This document shows, piece after piece, positions 18,065 through 26,948 of a DNA stretch of 64,000 nucleotides (the stretch's first letter is position 1; every line of letters starts with the position of its first letter). The translations under genes and the position numbers were made by a program. The notes beneath the pieces are model-generated. The model worked only from the letters and a program-made list of their open reading frames with translations, was not told the origin of the DNA and did not search any database. The DNA is taken from assembly GCF_013141765.1 (NCBI RefSeq), contig NZ_WHOD01000087.1, forward strand, positions 124,001 through 188,000, in the 5' to 3' direction. This stretch comes from Paenibacillus foliorum (GTDB lineage Bacteria > Bacillota > Bacilli > Paenibacillales > NBRC-103111).

Positions 18065-19630
18065 TCACTTGATAATTTTTCGTCCGAGCGATAGAACCCG
18101 CAGCAGATCGTTGCGATCAATCAAACCGAGAACAACAGAGAAAAATAAATAAAGAGCAATTCCTGAAGCGCATGATATCAAAAAGCGCATACCGTCATTG
18201 GGCAGCCAATTGCTGTACATAATGACGTAGCTTGCCCATCCCGAAATCATCATGCCTAGACCGACCTTTGCAAAGTCAATCATTTGCATACGGAATTGAA
18301 GCAGCTTCACCACGCTATGCCAATGCAATGCTGTAACCAGCATGATGTTAATATTGATCGCCATCACAGCCCCTAATATTCCGAACTCTGGCTTTGTGGC
18401 AAGCAAATAAATGAGAGCGAGCTTAGCTAGAGAGCCGATTAAAGTATTGACTAGTGCACTGCCTGGCCTATCCAAAGCCTGCAGTGTTGCTTGTAGTGGA
18501 GCTTGAAAATAAATGAACATGGCGACGGGAGCCATCATTTTTAACATCGATGCGATTTGGCTTTGTCCATATAAGTAATAACATAAGGGCTCTGCTAAGA
18601 CCAACATGATCATGGCAAAGGGGGCACCTGTCACCAAAGCAAGCTTTAATGATTGATGAAGTCGCATATGAATGGTTTTCATATCGCCCCTGGCTGCAGC
18701 TTCAGATAACGAAGGAATTAACGAAACAGATAAGGAATAGGTCAGAGCGCTTGGTAGTAATAATATCGGAATAATCATCCCCTGGAGGGCACCGTATTGT
18801 GAAGTTGCTAAGGATGTTGCTATTCCTGCCACGGCTAAGCTCTGTATGATGAGAATCGATTCAAGAAAGTAGGAGAATGAGCCTACGAGCTTACTGCCTG
18901 TAATTGGCATGGCTAGCTTGAGCAGCTGCTTTAGGTTAGCCCACCTACCCACAATGGGGGCTGAACCAATTTTGGCAATGGGTGAATGAGGCATTTTCTT
19001 GCGATCATGTCTAAAGTGCAGATAAAGCACAAGTAGTGCACCAACCTCACCGATCATGACTCCTGTCATAGCTCCTGCGGCTGCATATTCGATTCCATAG
19101 GGAAGCATTACATATGCTAGTGAAAGTACAGTTATGATACGAATGAGGGTTTCTACAACCTGGGAGACGGCTGTAGGAATCATGTTTTGCTTGCCCTGGA
19201 AATAGCCTCGGATAACAGAGCCGACCCCAACAAATAAAACAATAGGCGTCATACAGATGAACGTATAATAAACTCTTGAATCGGTGAGAAGATTAGAGCT
19301 GATCCAATGGGCGCCGAGAAAGCTGATTAATGTAAAGAAAAGGCTCAGTGTAAAGCTGAAAGCCATAGCCAATCGAAAAATTCGCCTTACTCTAGATTCG
19401 TTGCCTTCCGTTTCAGCTGCTGCCACCAGCTTTGCAACAGCAATAGGGATACCTCCAGTAATAATAGTTAGTATAACAATCATGAAAGGATAGCCCATTT
19501 GGTATAATCCCACCCCCTCGGGTCCGATAATCCTAGGTAGTGCCATTCGGGGGATGAAACCGAGAATACGGTTGATGACGCCTGCCGCTAGTAAGATGAG
19601 TGTACCTTTTATAAATGATTGTTTAGTCAC
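18065..19630 (-). CDS. spoVB: Stage V sporulation protein B (MOP flippase family)
   Basis: The protein has 521 residues with ~14 membrane helices. It belongs to the MviM/MurJ/Wzx multidrug-oligosaccharide-polysaccharide exporters. The N-terminus FIKGTLILLAAGVINRILGF then PRMALPRIIGPEGVGLYQM is characteristic of SpoVB, which is needed for spore cortex synthesis, probably by moving lipid-linked precursors. It starts at a GTG with GGAGGA upstream on the minus strand. Order yrzE-yrbG-spoVB-comN-secDF follows B. subtilis. A 39-bp tandem repeat begins only ~20 bp upstream of the start. A general lipid II flippase role cannot be excluded. Confidence 0.93.
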   Translation of the reverse strand: MTKQSFIKGTLILLAAGVINRILGFIPRMALPRIIGPEGVGLYQMGYPFMIVILTIITGGIPIAVAKLVAAAETEGNESRVRRIFRLAMAFSFTLSLFFTLISFLGAHWISSNLLTDSRVYYTFICMTPIVLFVGVGSVIRGYFQGKQNMIPTAVSQVVETLIRIITVLSLAYVMLPYGIEYAAAGAMTGVMIGEVGALLVLYLHFRHDRKKMPHSPIAKIGSAPIVGRWANLKQLLKLAMPITGSKLVGSFSYFLESILIIQSLAVAGIATSLATSQYGALQGMIIPILLLPSALTYSLSVSLIPSLSEAAARGDMKTIHMRLHQSLKLALVTGAPFAMIMLVLAEPLCYYLYGQSQIASMLKMMAPVAMFIYFQAPLQATLQALDRPGSALVNTLIGSLAKLALIYLLATKPEFGILGAVMAININIMLVTALHWHSVVKLLQFRMQMIDFAKVGLGMMISGWASYVIMYSNWLPNDGMRFLISCASGIALYLFFSVVLGLIDRNDLLRVLSLGRKIIK

Positions 19631-19651
19631 TTGGTTTCTTCTTCCTCCTTA

Positions 19652-19764
19652 GAGCTTTCCGCAGGAAAGCTATCTTCGTAAGCATGGACTGAGCTTTCCG
19701 CAGGAAAGCTATCTTCGTAAGCATGGACTGAGCTTTCCGCAGGAAAGCTATTTTCGCAAATATT
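19652..19764. repeat. 39-bp tandem repeat with internal palindrome, upstream of spoVB
   Basis: Units at 19652-19690 and 19691-19729 are identical; a third starts at 19730 and diverges after ~25 bases. Each carries the palindrome AGCTTTCC-GCA-GGAAAGCT. As 39 is a multiple of three and no stops occur in several frames, spurious repeat ORFs arise: minus-strand frames read MLTKIAFLRKAQS or VHAYEDSFPAESS per unit. No ribosome site supports translation. Confidence 0.95.
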
Positions 19765-19907
19765 CGTGGCTCTACTAAATGGATATGCGGGACCTGTCCT
19801 AGTACATGCACATTATTTAACCATTACCTTGAGAACAGGAAGGAAATAACCTCCATGCATCGAATATGTCCTAAATAAGGATGCTGTTCGGCAGGAGGTT
19901 AAGACAG

Positions 19908-20399
19908 ATGGATGATGAGAGTCGGAAAATGGATGCTTCGGAAGAGGTAGACGAGAAAAGAGATTTTGAGGAATTGGAGCAAGAGGAGCAGACGGTGGCG
20001 GAATCGACTATTCATGGTAAAGATTCCGCTGTAGACTCAGCAGCAGAGAGTGAGACTCTAAATAATGAAGCTGTACTGCAAGAAGAAGAGTCGGTATCAG
20101 AGTTTGAATGGACTGAGCAATCTGAAGACGGAGAAGCAGAATCAGAAGCCGTAGAATTAACTGAGATTGAACTTAATGAGGTTATTGCGAATATATGCAC
20201 CAGCAAGGCGGAGGAATTCCGTATGTTGGGATACGAGCATGTGACAGGCAGAGAAGTTTGGGAATGTGTTAGTGATAAGTATAAAAAGACAGGTGTCCCT
20301 AAACTTCATCAGATTGTTAACGACATTTTATCTCTTAAAGTCACGTCTTTTATGAACTGGATGACGATGAGTATATATAAGAGCAGCCCTTTCAACTAA
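19908..20399 (+). CDS. comN: ComN-like post-transcriptional regulator with acidic N-terminal extension
   Basis: The protein has 163 residues from the ATG at 19908 (GCAGGAGG upstream). The last ~75 residues match the ComN/Post_transc_reg family: ELNEVIANICTSKAEEF, LGYEHVTGREVWECV, LHQIVNDILSLKV and TSFMNWMTMSIY. B. subtilis ComN (yrzD) acts on comE mRNA and localises with DivIVA. The first ~90 residues are an extremely Glu/Asp/Ser-rich, probably unstructured segment that the shorter B. subtilis protein lacks. Synteny (spoVB-comN-secDF) supports the name. Whether it controls competence genes here is unknown. Confidence 0.85.
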   Translation: MDDESRKMDASEEVDEKRDFEELEQEEQTVAESTIHGKDSAVDSAAESETLNNEAVLQEEESVSEFEWTEQSEDGEAESEAVELTEIELNEVIANICTSKAEEFRMLGYEHVTGREVWECVSDKYKKTGVPKLHQIVNDILSLKVTSFMNWMTMSIYKSSPFN

Positions 20400-20415
20400 T
20401 GAGAGGGTCTTTTTC
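20387..20415 (+). terminator. Probable terminator overlapping the end of comN
   Basis: CCCTTTC (20387-20393) pairs with GAGAGGG (20401-20407, one G-U), followed by TCTTTTT. The 5' arm lies inside the last codons of comN. Confidence 0.7.
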
Positions 20416-20456
20416 TGCGGATATTTGAATCATTTTTTACTGCGCAAATTGTCAAA

Positions 20457-20485
20457 TTGACTCAATTTTCGCAGGTGGGTATAAT
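20457..20485 (+). promoter_or_regulatory. SigA-type promoter of secD-secF
   Basis: TTGACT (20457-20462), 17 bp, TATAAT (20480-20485), ~30 bp before the secD start. Confidence 0.85.
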
Positions 20486-20515
20486 AGGAATATTGAGTAT
20501 GGAAGGAGAAAGTAA

Positions 20516-21748
20516 ATGGACATCAAAAGAATCATCGCTTTTCTAGCCATTGTAGTGGTTGTGTTCACATCGGTTGCGATAACAAGTCCGCAGCTGGTTA
20601 GGAGCATAAAGCTTGGTTTGGACCTCAAAGGTGGCTTTGAAATTTTGTATGTGGCTGAGCCAATCGAAGCTGGGAAACCCGTAACCATGGATTCACTAAA
20701 ACAAACAGCATCAAGTCTTGAAAAACGTGCAGACGATTTAGGTATTGCTGAACCGGAAATTACAACCGAGGGCAGTGACCGTATCCGCGTTAAGCTAGCG
20801 GGCGTCGCCAATGAGGAAGAAGTTCGTAAAATCATGAAAGAACCGGCCGAATTAACATTTCGTGGACCGGACGGCACTAAAGAAATGATCGGGAGTGACT
20901 TTGTGGAGGGCGCGGCCAAGGTGGAATTTGACCAAGGCAACCGTCCGAACATTTCAATCCAAGTAAAGGACAAAGATAAGTTTCGTGCGGTGACAGAGAA
21001 GCTGCTTGGTAAGCCGCTTGCTATCTATTTAAATGAAACCCAATTGTCCGCGCCTACCGTTCAGCAGGTGCTTTCTGATGGTCGGGCATCCATCTCCGGT
21101 AATTACACATTTGACGAAGCCAAGAAACTGGCGGATACAATCAATTTAGGAGCTCTTCCTCTGAAATTGACGGAGAAGTACACACAGAGCGTGGGTGCTA
21201 CGCTTGGGCAGTTGTCCTTGCATCAGACGGTTGAAGCCGGGCTTATTGGTTCTATATTGATTCTGATCTTCATGCTTGTTCTGTACCGTATTCCTGGTGT
21301 TGTAGCAGCTATCACGATTATTACTTATGCTTGGCTGCTGCTGCTAATATTCGATCTATTAAATGCTACCTTAACCTTGCCTGGTATTGCGGCATTTATT
21401 TTGGGAATAGGGATAGCAGTAGATGCTAATATCATTACATATGAACGGATCAAGGAAGAAATACGCAGTGGTAAAAGCATCCTGTCATCGCTACGATCTG
21501 GATCCAAACATTCCTTCCGGACCATTATGGATGCGAATATTACTAATATCATTGCCAGCTCCGTTCTCTACACTATTGGTAACGGTGCGATCCGAGGCTT
21601 TGCTTTAATAACGATACTTAGTACCATTCTTAGTATTGTAACGAATGTATTTTTTGCCCGATTCTTAATCCATTTGCTCATACGCGGCAATTTGTTCAAG
21701 AAGCCCGGTTACTTTGGTGTAAAGGAGTCGGAAATCCGTGGATTATAA
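20516..21748 (+). CDS. secD: Protein translocase subunit SecD
   Basis: The protein has 410 residues with GGAAGGAG upstream. It is an RND-type membrane protein that uses proton-motive force to help pull secreted proteins through SecYEG. There is one N-terminal helix, then LGLDLKGGFEILY (the SecD D1 motif) and the periplasm-facing P1 domain. A five-helix bundle follows at the C-terminus, with IPGVVAAITIITYA, LPGIAAFILGIGIAVDANIITYERIKEE and SGSKHSFRTIMDANITNI. The GIAVDANII Asp is the proton-relay residue. It is a separate gene, whereas B. subtilis has a fused SecDF. It overlaps secF by 11 bp. Confidence 0.97.
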   Translation: MDIKRIIAFLAIVVVVFTSVAITSPQLVRSIKLGLDLKGGFEILYVAEPIEAGKPVTMDSLKQTASSLEKRADDLGIAEPEITTEGSDRIRVKLAGVANEEEVRKIMKEPAELTFRGPDGTKEMIGSDFVEGAAKVEFDQGNRPNISIQVKDKDKFRAVTEKLLGKPLAIYLNETQLSAPTVQQVLSDGRASISGNYTFDEAKKLADTINLGALPLKLTEKYTQSVGATLGQLSLHQTVEAGLIGSILILIFMLVLYRIPGVVAAITIITYAWLLLLIFDLLNATLTLPGIAAFILGIGIAVDANIITYERIKEEIRSGKSILSSLRSGSKHSFRTIMDANITNIIASSVLYTIGNGAIRGFALITILSTILSIVTNVFFARFLIHLLIRGNLFKKPGYFGVKESEIRGL

Positions 21749-22637
21749 AATTGACTTTATTAAGAACCGAAAAAAGTTTTATTACTTGTCATTGACCATA
21801 ACAGTGCTGGGATTAATAATGCTGCTTGTTAGCTCATTGAATTACGGTGTCGATTTCCGTGCAGGTACATCGATGGATATTACCGTTGGACAAGCTGTGG
21901 ATAAAGCAAAAGCAGAACAGGTGTTTAAGGACGCCGGGGTTGAGCCTTCTGTTATTACGATCGGAGGAACAGCGGGAGACCGTATTTCAGCTCGGTTCGA
22001 CAATATTTTGCCTGATGCTACGACTAAAAAGGTCAAAGACACCTTTCTTGCCGCATTCGGAGATAAGGTATCCCAAGAGATCAATACCGTTTCTCCTGAT
22101 ATGGCCATTGAGCTAAGAAATAAAGCGATGGTTGCAATTGCTATAGCCAGTATCGCCATTTGTATTTATGTGACTATCCGCTTTGAATGGCGTTTTGCAG
22201 TTGCTTCTATCATCGCGATTTTGCACGATGCTTTTGTGGTTATTTCCTTCTTTGCGATTTTTCGCTTCGAAGTGAATTTGCCATTTATGGCTGCGATTCT
22301 TACGACTATCGGTTATTCTATCAATGACAAAATCGTTATTTTTGACCGTGTGAGGGAAAATCTTCGGTTTGCTAAGCTGAAAACCTCCGATGATTTATCG
22401 AATCTGCTCAATGACAGTATTTGGCAGACGATGGCTCGGAACATTAATACGGTAGTAACTGTATTGATTGCTGCATTATGCTTGTTGATTTTCGGCAGTG
22501 AGTCGATAAAATTGTTCGCACTAGCCAAGATTATTGGTTTGACCAGTGGTGCATATTCATCCATTTGCATAGCTGGACCCTTGTATTACTTTCTCAAAAA
22601 TAAAAGCATTGGTTCTAAAAAGAAGGTTGCTGCGTAA
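21738..22637 (+). CDS. secF: Protein translocase subunit SecF
   Basis: The protein has 299 residues from a GTG start overlapping secD by 11 bp; AAAGGAG lies inside the end of secD. It is the partner of SecD. The N-terminus has DYKIDFIKNRKKFYYLS, then NYGVDFRAGTSMDI (SecF motif). The C-terminal helix bundle has RFEWRFAVASIIAILHD and TTIGYSINDKIVIFDRVREN, with the conserved Asp/Arg pair, then RNINTVVTVLIAALCLLIFG. A terminator follows. Confidence 0.97.
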   Translation: MDYKIDFIKNRKKFYYLSLTITVLGLIMLLVSSLNYGVDFRAGTSMDITVGQAVDKAKAEQVFKDAGVEPSVITIGGTAGDRISARFDNILPDATTKKVKDTFLAAFGDKVSQEINTVSPDMAIELRNKAMVAIAIASIAICIYVTIRFEWRFAVASIIAILHDAFVVISFFAIFRFEVNLPFMAAILTTIGYSINDKIVIFDRVRENLRFAKLKTSDDLSNLLNDSIWQTMARNINTVVTVLIAALCLLIFGSESIKLFALAKIIGLTSGAYSSICIAGPLYYFLKNKSIGSKKKVAA

Positions 22638-22653
22638 TACAACAATATACCCG

Positions 22654-22691
22654 GCCGCGCGAAACGGTGAGTTTCGGCGGCTTTTCTTTAG
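22654..22691 (+). terminator. Terminator of secD-secF
   Basis: GCCGCGCGAAAC and GTTTCGGCGGC arms around GGTGA are followed by TTTTCTTT. The stem is strongly GC-rich. Confidence 0.9.
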
Positions 22692-22739
22692 ACAAATATG
22701 CACATTTGGAAACCATTTATTGCTTGGAGGAGTGGCCTC

Positions 22740-23693
22740 ATGACGAACGAACGTTTCAAAAAAACGGAGTTTGCCGTTTGGATTGGAATAGCCTGTAATT
22801 TGGCCCTAGCGGTCATGAAGGGTGCAGTTGGGTATATTTCAGGTAGTAAAGCTCTATTAGCCGATGCGCTGCATACAGCCTCGGAGGCTGCGAGTGCATT
22901 TGCCGGTTTGACCAAGTCAATCGCGGCTAAATCTTCGTCGGATAAGGATCATCCTTATGGAAGTGTGAAGGCGGAGTCCATTACTGCTATTGTTGTTTCT
23001 GTACTTCTTCTGCTGGTTGGTATTGAAGTCTTTATTTCATCTGCAAGAGCCATCTACATTGGGATCGATTCACCTCCAGAAAAAATCGCGTTTATTGCAA
23101 TTGTTATTTCAATTATCACGAAAGAAGCCATATTTCAATATAAATCCAGATGGAGCAAGCCATTCTCGAGTCAGGCGCCAATTACCCATTCCTGGGAAAG
23201 AAGATCAGAGATTTATTCTTCAATTGCTGCGCTTGTTGGTACAGGCGGATCCATATGGGGTCATTACCTGGGAAATAAATATATGTACTATTTAGATCCA
23301 ATTGCAGGAGTGGTTATTGCCGTGCTTATTTTCATAATGGGTTATCGTATTCTAAAAAATGCTATTCTTAAGAAAATGACCCCTGTTCATCATAGTGAAG
23401 ACCCAATAGAACTGCTTCGTACAGTACAGATGATCAAAGGCGTTATCGCAGTTGACGATCTTAGAGCTCGCGAGCGTGGACATTATGTGATCATTGATGT
23501 GAAAATCAGTGTTAATCCTCGAATTAGTGTATTGGAAGGACATGATGTAGCCAAAATAGTGAAGCAAACGTTAATGAAAAGATTTATTCATATTTCGGAT
23601 GTATACATTCAAGTTCAGCCTTATGATCCAGGGTATCCTTATAAAAATAATGTCGGCCCTGAGTATGACGATCATTCTTCTCTTTTGCATTAA
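22740..23693 (+). CDS. Cation diffusion facilitator transporter
   Basis: The protein has 317 residues from the ATG at 22740 (TTGGAGGAG upstream). It is a CDF-family metal exporter, likely for Zn, Mn, Fe or Co in antiport with H+. The membrane domain has six helices. The metal-site pattern ALLADALHTASEA (HxxxE-like variant in TM2) is followed by DHPYGSVKAESITAI and a second site in TM5 (YLDPIAGVVIAVLIFIMG). The C-terminal cytosolic domain (from ~residue 215: AVDDLRARERGHYVIIDVKI) forms the dimer. TM2 reads DALHT and TM5 DPIAG, so the metal is not assigned. It sits alone between secF and recJ. Confidence 0.92.
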   Translation: MTNERFKKTEFAVWIGIACNLALAVMKGAVGYISGSKALLADALHTASEAASAFAGLTKSIAAKSSSDKDHPYGSVKAESITAIVVSVLLLLVGIEVFISSARAIYIGIDSPPEKIAFIAIVISIITKEAIFQYKSRWSKPFSSQAPITHSWERRSEIYSSIAALVGTGGSIWGHYLGNKYMYYLDPIAGVVIAVLIFIMGYRILKNAILKKMTPVHHSEDPIELLRTVQMIKGVIAVDDLRARERGHYVIIDVKISVNPRISVLEGHDVAKIVKQTLMKRFIHISDVYIQVQPYDPGYPYKNNVGPEYDDHSSLLH

Positions 23694-23794
23694 TGCTACC
23701 CCTCAAAAGGAAGATGGGATATAATTAAAGTAATACAGCGGTAAGTTAAGCATTGTTGTTTTTATTTAGGCTTACGGACTTAGGAGGGAACGGC

Positions 23795-26242
23795 ATGCTT
23801 CACGCTAGGGCAAGATGGAACACAAACAAGGCGGATGCCGATCAAGTAGAACAATTTGCTAAGGAACTTGAAATTGAGCCGCTGCTTGCACAGTTGCTTA
23901 TTGTTCGGGGAATAACGGAGAAAGAGCAGGCCGCAGCCTTTTTATATGGAGGAACGGATCGTATACATGATCCGTTCCTTTTAGATGATATGGAAAAAGC
24001 AGTTATCCGAATTCGTCAAGCTTTGAAGGATGGGGAAAAGATTCGGGTCTATGGGGATTACGATGCCGACGGGGTGAGCAGCACTGCGTTGATGGTGCAT
24101 TTGTTAAAGCAGCTGGAGGCCACATTTGATTACTATATTCCTCATCGAGTACTTGAAGGCTATGGTTTGAATAAAGCTGCGCTAGACGTAGCACATAAAC
24201 AAGGAATTCAATTAATAATTACTGTCGATACGGGGATAAGTGCGGTTGATGAGATTGCTTATGCTGCAGAGCTCGGAATCGATGTTATCGTTACAGACCA
24301 TCATGAACCGCCCATCCTATTGCCTAATGCATATGCTGTAATAAACCCTAAGAAGCCGTCCTGTAATTATCCGTTTAAGCAGCTGGCAGGTGTAGGAGTA
24401 GCGCTTAAGCTTGCTCAGGCCCTATTGGGATATTGGCCAGAGCAACTATTAGAGTATGCAGCCATTGGAACTGTAGCGGATTTGATGCCGTTGTTGGACG
24501 AAAATCGGATTATAGTTAAGCTTGGGGTCCAACGAATGCAGTCTACATCTAATTCGGGGATCAGGGCGCTGCTAGATGTAGCGGGAATTAAGCCGAAGGA
24601 TGTTAATGCAACACATATTGGATTCGCATTAGCACCTAGAATTAATGCAAGCGGGAGACTTAAAAAGGCAGATGATGCTGTACGGCTCCTAATTACAGAT
24701 GATGAGCTGGAAGCTGAAAATTTAGCATTCGACTTGGATCAGCTTAATAAAGAAAGACAGCGGCTCGTAGATGAAATGACGAAGCAGGCCATGACGATGA
24801 TGGAAGAGAAGAAAGCAGCAGGTTTGGAGAATAAGGTCATCGTGCTAGCTCAAGAGGACTGGAACGTAGGTGTGATTGGTATTGTCGCATCGAAGATGGT
24901 CGATAAATTTTACCGTCCGACAATTATTCTAGGCATTGATAAAGAATCCGGTATGGCCAAAGGGTCGGCTCGCTCGATAGCAGGCTTCGATTTATATCAA
25001 GCCTTGAATCATTGCGAGGATCTGATGAAGCATTTTGGAGGACATACGGCTGCAGCAGGAATGACTTTGGGAAGAGAGCATTTGCCTGAGTTGGAAACCC
25101 GTTTGAATGCTTTGGCTGATGAATGGCTGACCCCAGATGATTTGTTGCCTTTGCTGCAGGCTGATTTGACATGCTCACTCGAAGAAATTGGTTTGAAAAC
25201 GATACAGCAGCTGGAGCAGCTAGGCCCCTTTGGAATGGGCAATCCGACACCCAAATTTGTGCTCTCGAACATACGATGCCAAGAGCTTAGAACCATTGGT
25301 AAAGAACATCAGCATATCAAGGTTACGCTTCAGCAGAGTAAAGCGGAATCAGCAGTTACATTAGACGCAGTAGGGTTTAATAAAGGTACGATGTTGCCGT
25401 GGATTTCATCAACGGCTTCCTTGGATGTTATAGGTGAGCTTTCAATAAACGAATGGAATGGTGTGCGGAAGCCGCAGATGATGATACAGGATTTGCGGAT
25501 CCCGCATATACAACTATTTGATTGGCGGGGAGCTTCAAAGCTTGAACATAAGCTAGGTGAGCTTGCCAACCGATTATCTGCTGCTGCACAGGTCAGAGCT
25601 AACAAGCACAGTCCAGCTATTCTTACGTTTCAAAAGGAGGCAGCAGAGCTGCTGAAGAAATTTGGGGAAACATTGCCTATTTGGGGGATGGATACGTCTG
25701 TCAAGGGTGGTTGTGTGGCTCTTAATACACTAGCACGGCAGCAGTCCTTTGAATCTATCCATGATCTTATTCTATATGACCTTCCCGAGGATCTTCCGCA
25801 GTTAGCCGGGGCTGTTTCGATGGCCCAAAGTGTTCAGAGGGTTTATGCTATATTCGAGGGTGGAGGCAGAAATACAGGTACTTTGCCCTCAAGGGATATG
25901 TTTAAAACGGTTTATGGAGCCGTCCAACAGCAAAATGCTCAACGATTGCCAAGCACGGCTTTTCTCCAAGCTTTGTCGAAGCGCTCAGGGCTTTCACCAG
26001 CACTTATTCAGTTTATGCTGGATGTGTTTATGGAGCTGGGGTTAATCAGGCATAATGATGAAGGTTATACGCCCGCGGTTAATACAGGGAAAAAGGAATT
26101 AACTTTATCCTTATTGTACCAACAGCGCCAGAATGGTATTGAGGCCGAACAAACACTGCTTTATTCCAGCGCACAGCAACTGCTTCAATGGCTGTTAGAT
26201 CAAAGGACTCAAACTACACGATTATTGGAGGATATTATATGA
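23795..26242 (+). CDS. recJ: Single-stranded-DNA-specific exonuclease RecJ
   Basis: The protein has 815 residues from the ATG at 23795 (TTAGGAGGG upstream). It is a 5'-3' ssDNA exonuclease of the DHH family acting in recombination and repair. Motifs are YGDYDADGVSSTALM (motif I, ~residues 79-93), then TVDTGISA and the eponymous DHH in VIVTDHHEPP (~170). Later come GIVASKMVDKFYRP and FGGHTAAAGMTL (DHHA1 region). The C-terminal ~260 residues are the extra domain seen in long Bacillus-type RecJ. It overlaps apt by four bases (ATGA), suggesting coupling. Order secDF-recJ-apt-relA matches B. subtilis. Confidence 0.96.
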   Translation: MLHARARWNTNKADADQVEQFAKELEIEPLLAQLLIVRGITEKEQAAAFLYGGTDRIHDPFLLDDMEKAVIRIRQALKDGEKIRVYGDYDADGVSSTALMVHLLKQLEATFDYYIPHRVLEGYGLNKAALDVAHKQGIQLIITVDTGISAVDEIAYAAELGIDVIVTDHHEPPILLPNAYAVINPKKPSCNYPFKQLAGVGVALKLAQALLGYWPEQLLEYAAIGTVADLMPLLDENRIIVKLGVQRMQSTSNSGIRALLDVAGIKPKDVNATHIGFALAPRINASGRLKKADDAVRLLITDDELEAENLAFDLDQLNKERQRLVDEMTKQAMTMMEEKKAAGLENKVIVLAQEDWNVGVIGIVASKMVDKFYRPTIILGIDKESGMAKGSARSIAGFDLYQALNHCEDLMKHFGGHTAAAGMTLGREHLPELETRLNALADEWLTPDDLLPLLQADLTCSLEEIGLKTIQQLEQLGPFGMGNPTPKFVLSNIRCQELRTIGKEHQHIKVTLQQSKAESAVTLDAVGFNKGTMLPWISSTASLDVIGELSINEWNGVRKPQMMIQDLRIPHIQLFDWRGASKLEHKLGELANRLSAAAQVRANKHSPAILTFQKEAAELLKKFGETLPIWGMDTSVKGGCVALNTLARQQSFESIHDLILYDLPEDLPQLAGAVSMAQSVQRVYAIFEGGGRNTGTLPSRDMFKTVYGAVQQQNAQRLPSTAFLQALSKRSGLSPALIQFMLDVFMELGLIRHNDEGYTPAVNTGKKELTLSLLYQQRQNGIEAEQTLLYSSAQQLLQWLLDQRTQTTRLLEDII

Positions 26243-26751
26243 ATTTCAAGGATTACATTCGCGTTATCGAGGATTTCCCTCAACCGGGAATAAGCTTCAA
26301 GGATATAACAACATTGCTTCAAAATGGTCCGGTTTATAAAGAGGTTATTAACGAACTGGCCCGTCAGTTAAAAGACGTTGAAATTGATTGTATAGCAGGG
26401 CCAGAAGCCCGTGGCTTTGTAATAGGAGCACCGCTGGCTGTAGCTTTAGGTGTCGGCTTTATCCCGATTCGTAAAAGCGGCAAGCTGCCTGGCGAAACCA
26501 TTGAAGCGGACTACGCTCTAGAGTATGGCAAGGATAAGCTGGCTATGCACAATGATGCTATTAAGCCTGGGCAAAAGGTTTTGATTGCCGATGATTTGCT
26601 CGCAACTGGCGGAACCATCGCGACCTCCATCAACCTCATTGAGCAGCTAGGCGGGAATATTATCGGTGCAGCGTTTTTGATAGAATTGGCTGAGTTGAAC
26701 GGAAGAGAGAAGCTGGGCAACATTGATGTTATTTCTTTAGTTACCTATTAA
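26239..26751 (+). CDS. apt: Adenine phosphoribosyltransferase
   Basis: The protein has 170 residues, the standard length, from the ATG at 26239 overlapping the recJ stop; TTGGAGG lies at 26226-26232. It salvages adenine to AMP with PRPP. Motifs are IEDFPQPGISFKDIT and DCIAGPEARGFVIGAPLA. The PRPP loop is VLIADDLLATGGTI (~residues 114-127). A terminator follows. Confidence 0.97.
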   Translation: MNFKDYIRVIEDFPQPGISFKDITTLLQNGPVYKEVINELARQLKDVEIDCIAGPEARGFVIGAPLAVALGVGFIPIRKSGKLPGETIEADYALEYGKDKLAMHNDAIKPGQKVLIADDLLATGGTIATSINLIEQLGGNIIGAAFLIELAELNGREKLGNIDVISLVTY

Positions 26752-26780
26752 ATTGGAAAAATAACCCAAATGAATTACGG

Positions 26781-26813
26781 AGTCCGATACCTTGTGTATT
26801 CGGGCTTTTTTTA
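26781..26813 (+). terminator. Terminator after apt
   Basis: AGTCCGA (26781-26787) and TCGGGCT (26800-26806) form a stem with one wobble, followed by TTTTTT. Confidence 0.85.
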
Positions 26814-26948
26814 TTTATTCTCAAAATTATTTGATAGACGTTCCATACCGTAAATTAGTATATTATTGAAAATTTGTAGAGTTGTCCCTGTCATCTACTC
26901 TATTTTTTTCATAAGCTATCTTATCTTAATAATAGGAGGTGTTTACTA

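Noticed and set aside
19652-19764. Possible CRISPR array
   Set aside because: The repeats are directly adjacent with no spacers and only about three units; there are no cas genes.
19623-19811. Minus-strand ORF of 62 codons made of KIAFLRKAQSMLT repeats
   Set aside because: It starts at a GTG without a ribosome site, overlaps the spoVB start, and arises from a 39-bp DNA repeat that leaves several frames open.
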